Below, piece by piece: positions 22,601 through 25,507 of a DNA stretch of 25,507 nt. Under the pieces are notes generated by a model. That model searched no databases and was not told the origin of the DNA. It saw only the letters and a program-made list of their open reading frames with translations. Position numbers and translations under genes: made by a program. Each line of letters opens with the position of its first letter. The stretch's first letter is position 1. Source of the stretch: a virus; IMG/VR virus record IMGVR_UViG_3300024259_000143, positions 1 to 25,507 of that record, one strand, 5' to 3'.

Positions 22601-25507
22601 GTCAGTTCTCAATTCAAATTTATCTGTTTGAATTTCTCCTGATGATGAAATAAAAGACGTTCCATCTCCAACCTTAAAGTTTCCTGTATCATACCAAAAA
22701 TTGTTAGTGTTAATAAAAATTCCGTCATTTGTTGAAGAAACATTTTGACCAAATTTCATTGTTCCACCAGTACCAACATGAACGGCTCCTATAAATGAAC
22801 CAGTCTTTGCCGTAATAGAACCCTGTAGAAATATATTATCTGTAAATAAACCAAATCCTGGATTTGTTTCTCCATATAACAATCCACTACTTAACCCACT
22901 TAAATCACCAAGTCTCGCCTTTAATTCTACATCATAAATCGCACTCCCAGTTCTTTCTACAATATCAATATACGGTGTTGTGGGATCATTTGGGTTAGCA
23001 TTAAGTCTTATATAACCAGTATTTATTTTACCCGTAGAAACTATTACTTGACTGCCGGTATATTCTTGAGCGCTGCCAGGAGTATCTCCTAAAGATCCAG
23101 AATCGCCGGATACTCCCGAACCATAACCCCTCTGAACATAAAGTTTTCCACTATAATCGGTATCACTACTTGAGTCATTTCGAGATGAACTTTCAACATA
23201 AAAATATTCTGTTCCGAACCCAGCTTGACTGACTTTTTTAGCAGAAAGTATTTCCCCTACTGCAAATCCAGTTACATTTACTACCGACATTGTTTCTTCT
23301 GTAGCAGAATAGAAACCGCCTGGATTCTGTGCGGATCCTGTCAAAGTAGTGGAGTTTGCTACATATAACTGACCACCCACAGCATTAACCGATTCCTTTT
23401 CAAATACAGCAGTTGAAAGTGTACCACGAATTCTTGCATTTTCTACCTCAAGAAATCCGCCCGATGCTGCGGTTAATCTAAATCCACTCCCAGCAACATT
23501 ACTCGCAAATCCACTTGATTCAATAGTACCATCTTTACTGATAACCATATCGCCGCCAGTCATAGATACATCATCTATTGACCACCCAGCTATCGTTCCA
23601 GATTCAGCTTTTAATACACCAGCTTTAGTTACACTAAATGGTGCACTACCAAATGTACCATGACCGAGTTGTATCCCCTCATCTCCATCAGCTATAAAAA
23701 TATTAGTTCCAGTTCCAAGTGTTATTCTCTTTCCAGATGCATCTAATGTAAAATTTGTCGCAGTAAGAGTATTTCCTGATAATTCAAATCCGGCAATTTT
23801 TCCACCAGTAAATAATACAGTTGATCCAGTTATTTGACCACTCGATGATAATATTAAATTATTTGACGTTGCACTTAAAGTAGTTGAATCTAATTCAAAT
23901 CCCCCTATTTTTCCACCAGTAAATAATACAGTTGATCCAGTTATTTGGCCGCTTGATGATAGTATTAAATTATTTGACGTTGCACTTAAAGTAGTTGAAT
24001 CTAACTCAAATCCGCCGATTTTACCGCCAGTAAATAATACCTGTGAACCACTCACATCACCATCGGATGTAACTTGGAAGTTGGAAGATGAAATTACATA
24101 AGGCGTTCCCCCACCATACAATCTAACCCCATCGGGAATAGATCTCATATATGTTTGTTCAATTTGCCACCCGCCTATTTGACCAGCAGAAGCAGTAATC
24201 GTTCCTTCAAATTTAGCTCCACTAGCAAATAAAACACCACTTGAACTTACAGAAAAGTTCGGGCCAAATTTAACATAATATTTTCCTGCATTTGCAGTAG
24301 CACCCTCATTTGGCGTAAAATCTACATAATACTCATCTCTAAGTTGGTCAAATGTGGCTGATGTGTCTGAACCAGGTCCTTTCTGTGTGTGATATAGAGC
24401 AGCTCCCACCGCGTCTAATGTAGCATTCGAACCACTCAACTTACCATCTACTATTTTCCAATTTCCAATGTTACCGGCATTAGCAGTAATAGTTCCTGTC
24501 ATATTAACATCGCCGCTTGAAGAAAGATGAAAGTTTGATGAACTAATTTCTATTTTTTGACCTGAACCACTTATGAATTGCGTTGTAGTTTTTCCTACAA
24601 AAAATGAATCTGCTTGTACATCAAATAAGCTTGGGCTAGTTCTAAATTTTAATGAGCCACTCGCACCAACTAATTCTAAACCAACACCGGAATAGTTTTC
24701 TCCGCTGCCAGGTAAAACAGAACCACTGTAAATCATAAATCCATGACGTCCACCCAAACTAACATCAGATGCGGATGCGAATCCTAAATAACCAACTGAT
24801 CTCATAAACCCAGACCCCAGCGCTCCCTCTTCTCCTGTTTCTGGTAAAATAGAATCAACTCCCCCCATATGCATACCACTAGCAGTCGTATCACCCCCTA
24901 TAAATAAATCACCACTCATAGTATTATCATCACCCGTAATAACCAAATTAGCTCCTGTAAAAACTGAACCTGTACTGAAGGCGAGACTGTCTGCAATATT
25001 TTCATTCGAATCATAAAACTCTACTATAAATTCAAACGTATCAGGCCGCTTGTGCTGAAATTCCGCAGGCATTTCTTTTTGAAATGTGAAGGATGATGGG
25101 GAAAATCCGGTATCTTGAGATGGCTTAACCGATAAATCTGATATATACCACGACCCAGCAAGTATTCTAAACTGAACCACAGCCGTACCATTAACATCAG
25201 AAGTAAAAGTTTGTGTAACAAGCCCATAATCCTTTTCGGTGTGATTTATTAATTCTAATGATCCCAAACGCTTACCATATTGGTTTGGTTCTGTAATTAG
25301 ATTTTGTGTTTGTGGATCTATATAAGGATTACTGTTTTGATAAACTGAAGAACCCGATATATATAACAAGGCTATTGCGCTATTATCATTTTCTTTTTTA
25401 GCATACGCATTAAACGAGATAGTGTAATCCACACCAGCAGTTAGATTAAAAGAATACGTGTCTTTTGTTTGAAATCTTAATTGATTTGTAAAAGTGGAAA
25501 TACTGCC
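13622..25507 (-). CDS. Giant tail fibre/adhesin-like protein, 5'-truncated by window edge
   Basis: The frame is open through the window end, so at least 3961 residues are encoded and the true start lies outside. A GTG at 25432 is inside the reading frame, not a supported start. N-terminal window part (25507-24900): beta-sandwich-like region of tail-tip type, with GFSPSSFTFQKEMP and an EFIVEFYDSNEN strand. Arms 24480-22165 and 17950-15015 hold 18 degenerate copies of G-x-(I/L)-(G/A)-(G/N)-(W/F)-x-(I/L/V). Each arm is associated with one copy of a roughly 200-residue module (22785-23475; 18095-18690). A beta-sandwich-like segment (about 21200-21920) leads into a T4-fibre-like shaft (about 20880-18700) with GGTGATTLNNL and NKTLTSPDINTP motifs. 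YGIYV repeats (14390-14600) precede a roughly 150-residue C-terminal domain ending AFMEVTFDT. It is far longer than T4 gp34 or gp37. Host adhesion is inferred; no enzymatic motif is seen. Confidence 0.88.
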   Translation of the reverse strand, partial: GSISTFTNQLRFQTKDTYSFNLTAGVDYTISFNAYAKKENDNSAIALLYISGSSVYQNSNPYIDPQTQNLITEPNQYGKRLGSLELINHTEKDYGLVTQTFTSDVNGTAVVQFRILAGSWYISDLSVKPSQDTGFSPSSFTFQKEMPAEFQHKRPDTFEFIVEFYDSNENIADSLAFSTGSVFTGANLVITGDDNTMSGDLFIGGDTTASGMHMGGVDSILPETGEEGALGSGFMRSVGYLGFASASDVSLGGRHGFMIYSGSVLPGSGENYSGVGLELVGASGSLKFRTSPSLFDVQADSFFVGKTTTQFISGSGQKIEISSSNFHLSSSGDVNMTGTITANAGNIGNWKIVDGKLSGSNATLDAVGAALYHTQKGPGSDTSATFDQLRDEYYVDFTPNEGATANAGKYYVKFGPNFSVSSSGVLFASGAKFEGTITASAGQIGGWQIEQTYMRSIPDGVRLYGGGTPYVISSSNFQVTSDGDVSGSQVLFTGGKIGGFELDSTTLSATSNNLILSSSGQITGSTVLFTGGKIGGFELDSTTLSATSNNLILSSSGQITGSTVLFTGGKIAGFELSGNTLTATNFTLDASGKRITLGTGTNIFIADGDEGIQLGHGTFGSAPFSVTKAGVLKAESGTIAGWSIDDVSMTGGDMVISKDGTIESSGFASNVAGSGFRLTAASGGFLEVENARIRGTLSTAVFEKESVNAVGGQLYVANSTTLTGSAQNPGGFYSATEETMSVVNVTGFAVGEILSAKKVSQAGFGTEYFYVESSSRNDSSSDTDYSGKLYVQRGYGSGVSGDSGSLGDTPGSAQEYTGSQVIVSTGKINTGYIRLNANPNDPTTPYIDIVERTGSAIYDVELKARLGDLSGLSSGLLYGETNPGFGLFTDNIFLQGSITAKTGSFIGAVHVGTGGTMKFGQNVSSTNDGIFINTNNFWYDTGNFKVGDGTSFISSSGEIQTDKFELRTDRVKVSSTHASMSIGNAATLTSGTGAFLSGSGEFRFGDASSYIQFKDDSFSLTGADIDIDVTDLNISASGFTLSSPQASMSFGDSQEILLHATGGTGGVPIFKLSGGEISASNFFVDVGGNLTASNATFQGIISSSEANIGGWTVNDGAIFKGVTRLSSSVEPGLYIEDDYGNPMVAIAEKTMFQIGSDPDEAKNDSFEVTQSGQHTDGYHIGTTASPLTVTSWSFSSTGPISHSITKRTTDAVFGGYNAAVLGDFTFDVIHPGQNAPIASFSRSYEEASASYLTGSRTLPMGQYDRYTPNWDLNTYELTQIVSASSAAGNLWKAGNVVSFAGVAKMSHSFAGAGVDRGFKPQKFRVDYWNGSAWKHFIPKITGSDGMGSYSVGGVYQSIGGAAALPANSHKLRVVLSGSINPDSSYTRQEYLYPEWWNGAGPTPSNGAQFPELVTISEDPKYAYTELTFDNFRLRQSQPRVELSPDGFLLYQSDMSYIKMTADGLDIKGGSGNAAFGTTTVGSANSTNAGVFGSLSAPSLQAYTADTANVSATGYQGNVGEYAMGNHRHALEFSTINTLMSGQTISNGTWEGDTIAVAQGGTGATTLNNLITLGTHTTGNYVATAVAGAGIDVTGATGNVTISIGSTEVTNAMLAGSIANTKLATNPLARANHTGTQIASTISDFDTEVANNSAVTANTAKVTNVTTNLSVSRDGTKLDVVSSDGTNAVLPLADTTNWGVMSDEMFDKLDAIEASATADQSNAEIRAAVEAATDSNVFTDGDHTKLNAIEASATADQSNAEIRAAVEAATDSNVFTDTDHTKLNAIEALADVTDTINVEAAGALMTASIDADITTLSLPTNTTISTFGASLVDDVAASNARTTLELVIGTDVQAYDTQLTSVAGWTAAQTTTIGNIGTITTAADKMIYTTAADTFAETALTSTARTLLDDASTTAMRTTLGVNNAYQGVGFASSTGILTMTEIDGGTDTVDLGIGTADSPTFVGLTLTGDLSVAGTMTTTTTNEVVLGDQILTLNGGSSAGDGGIYVNDAATAQTGSLLWDVAVDRWKGGLKSAEVNLVTISSEDTLTNKTLTSPDINTPDIDGGNIDGATIATSNITVGSGKTLNVSAGTLTLAANQISGDKVEGGTIAATTISALTTAGITATANIDIGAYDFRANTLIADDLTSGRVPFSTTNGQLTDDSDFTFATDTLTVTKIGAFQAAGAINFDSQNMTNVDIDSGTITGITDLLVADGGTGLSTVGTDYILTGNGDGALTAESTLTFDGSALTIGDTGTFGTSTFVSALVGGDGFRIDDGGSSGTTMEIDNIVVRNTLRTHIFQKDVVKATNGYLYVSDSAVISSIPSTTTLKIRDDKSAVFSSFPVTMWCKEADSTDGTITSVIFTIDSLSATGGSGETAFHTYNVTYSVGASTDLQIGMTCVRTSGGSVLIDASSANSPFVDVIDDGTVEARLGNLAGITDTDFSGSPLVGHGLYSSNIYLKGNIAVKSDNALALVNSTIMIGNITGTANSALKLTNTGTASTSGLFGYNTAGAEVIRLRLDGNHQLAGWDIVPGKLQYDSSDGSIALDATNQQISIHTGSINTAKPKVVMGKLPRVGGSSDDDRYGFAVFSGTDNASILHEDRYSVLITEDKAKLAGWDLIPGNIQSDNVDGSVRLSSISQSLTIWTGSMDEAQPKLVLGKLPLHDGTVDSPYGFAVFSGSGTVSGSEASASVLITANKARLAGWELGPGQLTSGTVATIDGNQAKIALGTNATTHTGMSPSASLFFVSASADPIFFVGENFSYVSDVLTAGGWKIGKGQISSSNGQAILSGSGVLSLGSGTHNYAQANRTYLDGPGNRMSIGEDFTYTGGVLSVGGWEIGNNLISSSTSADTQGIIIDASNKLITVHDTAGKANYGPSNRDNTRVALGRLNSGDYGIEGFNSAGTLLFELSENQNVIAGWTINSDEITGTNAKLKAAGILSLGTGTDAYNSADRIYIDGSTGDGRMSMGTGFRYTGGSLTIDGSATIGGWTIDADEIKSGTTFILDSDSSGGQIKIGAGIAPTAYNSGDGFYVDGTGTFLFGSGSGERISFDGSNLIMSASTFYLGGGAQYISGSNGNIEISSSAFHLDTVNNTMKMSGSITATGGTIGGFTITDEALTSDYIGYDTSGGSNSYLTSSVLLRTKYGANPLPVIALTGMSGSLGAGFQVLAKVGAPEVGAVITIGAASAPGVVGVTGGMRIISVQKADGTNSFLWNTDGGTYNTNITDTTTTSGMYFLNENNAVKYQIGKADGAHLKFSSAENLMYISSSNFFLGGGGQFVSGSNGNIEISSSNFHLTNAGNVTMQGTVTATAGEIGGFTIGSDLTAGAGTLTLKGLTGQITASAAQITQGDIGGFDIEGNQIRGTIGAGASKTTAFTLESGHSARIQYDGNDGSGILYGTNSGVGQGMSINPTTFSGSAWLMSSVGQPDEALFFRAGVKNTFIKLFTTSTSGNSGSLEISSSNFNIDSSGNVSMEGTVTATAGAIGGFTLANNQLTGSSGAIISTAATGERVRISGTDNNFQYFDSNNDVKLTIGSGFSDPSGYSGYGLGVDISDGMVIIRDTAKAVDQIGPVLSSTAWRESSVEAYSYGHYFNMRANNQVSYNMFIQSTRESSGGGISETFYNIYSRYVGFNERTNAVGYGIYSEVNGVGTTGIGYAGYFAATRYSSVSPNALYGIYVKAETSDSTYGIYVDADSGYGLYVADGNSYFEGGVSIGNTTAQSSPGLTIGPNAGTMSSDGAISVTAEGLNLNIYENGAYAAGIHNGGSSGHGLLIEAGVAGNTAHYPLKIQDRLSSSDLLVVNAAGDLAISGHMTGGGTRGYFDGGESGTFSTSRYLDFNNGTQMGATIGYRMHRAGSITGVSCQFNVTSQTDGFDTPFDQAYSLVRTEVRKNGTNVFYVDESPTSTGNKGDSATQAIGTDTFAAGDVLTLYVTITNNGGYMGATSAVTCDDFNAFMEVTFDT
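15015..17950 (-). repeat. Distal array of 11 IGGW/IGGF-type protein repeats within the giant fibre
   Basis: Eleven degenerate copies of G-x-(I/L)-(G/A)-G-(W/F)-x-(I/L), such as LAGWDIVPGKL, VGGWEIGNNLI, IGGFTITDEAL and IGGFTLANNQL, follow one another at irregular spacing. Many are followed by a Ser-rich element (ISSSNFHL or similar) preceded by SGSNGNIE. Such alternation is typical of long trimeric beta-structured fibre stalks. The two arms share the repeat type but not the exact sequence. Confidence 0.75.
18095..18690 (-). repeat. Second copy of a ~200-residue duplicated fibre module
   Basis: Opens with MEIDNIVVRNTLRTHIFQK, then ATNGYLYVSDSAVI, and closes with VEARLGNLAGI, then GHGLYSSNIYLKGNI. 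The same order with related residues is found at 22785-23475 (LEVENARIRGTLSTAVFEK, VGGQLYVANSTTLT, LKARLGDLSGL, GFGLFTDNIFLQGSI). Lengths are similar, with the middle part strongly diverged. The ends of this module are familiar from phage tail-tip and fibre proteins. Confidence 0.7.
20149..20370 (-). repeat. 111-bp tandem repeat (two units, 37 residues each) in the fibre shaft
   Basis: Units 20149-20259 and 20260-20370 are nearly identical at DNA level, differing only at a few bases around the FTD(G/T)DHTKL segment. Each encodes ATADQSNAEIRAAVEAATDS followed by NVFTDxDHTKLNAIEA. A diverged third unit (KLDAIEAS) follows upstream in the protein. The near identity points to a recent duplication. 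Confidence 0.9.
22785..23475 (-). repeat. First copy of a ~200-residue duplicated fibre module
   Basis: Paralogous to 18095-18690; both ends align by eye over about 30-40 residues each. The interior here carries a Ser/Gly-rich insertion (SSSRNDSSSDTDYSGKLYV region) and the TGYIRLNANPNDPTTPYIDIVE segment, which corresponds to SSANSPFVDVIDDG in the other copy. Confidence 0.7.
23781..24041 (-). repeat. 111-bp tandem repeat (about 2.3 units, 37 residues each) in the proximal IGGF array
   Basis: Units begin at 23781, 23892 and 24003. Each encodes GGKIGGFELDSTTLSATSNN followed by LILSSSGQITGSTVLFT. Two of the three copies are almost identical in DNA and the outer ones diverge (the leftmost reads GGKIAGFELSGNTL). 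The period equals that of the unrelated repeat at 20149-20370. Confidence 0.9.

Larger units (their letters stand above)
22165..24480 (-). repeat. Proximal array of 7 IGGW/IGGF-type protein repeats within the giant fibre
   Basis: Seven copies of the same short motif as in the distal array, from IGNWKIVDGKL and IGGWQIEQTYM to IGGWTVNDGAI. Two of them are part of a near-identical tandem repeat (see 23781-24041). The duplicated module at 22785-23475 lies between copies six and seven. Confidence 0.75.

Noticed and set aside
20149-24041. Direct repeats as a CRISPR array
   Set aside because: The units are contiguous, 111 bp long, in frame and code for fibre residues; there are no spacers or short palindromic repeats.
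25430-25432. GTG at 25432 as the start of the giant fibre gene
   Set aside because: The frame stays open for 25 further codons to the window edge, with fibre-like sequence (FTNQLRFQTKDTYSFNLTAG) continuing smoothly, so the gene is truncated by the window.
1-25507. tRNA genes, rho-independent terminators, integrase or transposase genes
   Set aside because: I looked at the gaps and saw no cloverleaf, no strong GC hairpin with a T-run and no recombinase motifs. A tRNA or terminator scan would be needed to exclude weak examples.

Overview
The window looks like part of the late structural region of a tailed phage with a T4-like head module (Caudoviricetes, myovirus-type), probably an uncultured aquatic virus. 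The evidence is an AT-rich, densely packed block of genes all on the minus strand, a T4-gp17-type large terminase, a gp20-type portal and a gp21-type prohead protease, and a very large fibre protein built from repeat modules I know from marine phage tail proteins. There are no host genes, tRNAs, integrase, CRISPR array or insertion sequence, and the host cannot be told from the sequence.

Layout, in the direction of transcription (right to left). (1) 25507-13622: a giant, 5'-truncated fibre/adhesin open frame of at least 3961 residues with two arms of IGGW/IGGF repeats, a central T4-fibre-like shaft and a C-terminal candidate receptor-binding domain. (2) 13612-13241: a small fibre-adjacent protein. 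(3) 13185-8644: a 1513-residue multi-enzyme protein combining a P-loop kinase, a small beta-barrel, an Ntn-hydrolase (AAT/C45-like) domain, an NMNAT-like nucleotidylyltransferase and an RNA-ligase-like domain. (4) 8641-7396: a Cys4 zinc-finger protein and two small membrane/coiled-coil proteins. (5) 7396-5819 terminase and 5808-3991 portal. (6) 3940-1874: three small head-core-position proteins, then the prohead protease. (7) 1870-1: a small protein with a T4-type capsid-targeting leader, a 34-residue protein, a basic composite protein and a truncated relative at the left edge.

Genes are joined by short overlaps (ATGA, TAATG) and by Shine-Dalgarno sites placed inside the preceding stop region, so the cluster looks like one or a few late operons. 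Only two gaps are near 50 bp, and both hold the same 15-bp AT-rich word, a promoter candidate.

The most interesting idea is a capsid-packaged enzyme system. The 1513-residue protein has (L/I)-x-E followed by a small residue, the T4 gp21 cleavage pattern, after its N-terminal leader and in the linkers between its domains. One such site lies exactly before the putative Ntn nucleophile Cys364. With the gp21-type protease encoded nearby and neighbouring proteins carrying T4-like targeting leaders, the protein may be packaged, cut into separate enzymes in the prohead, and injected. This is inference and has not been tested.
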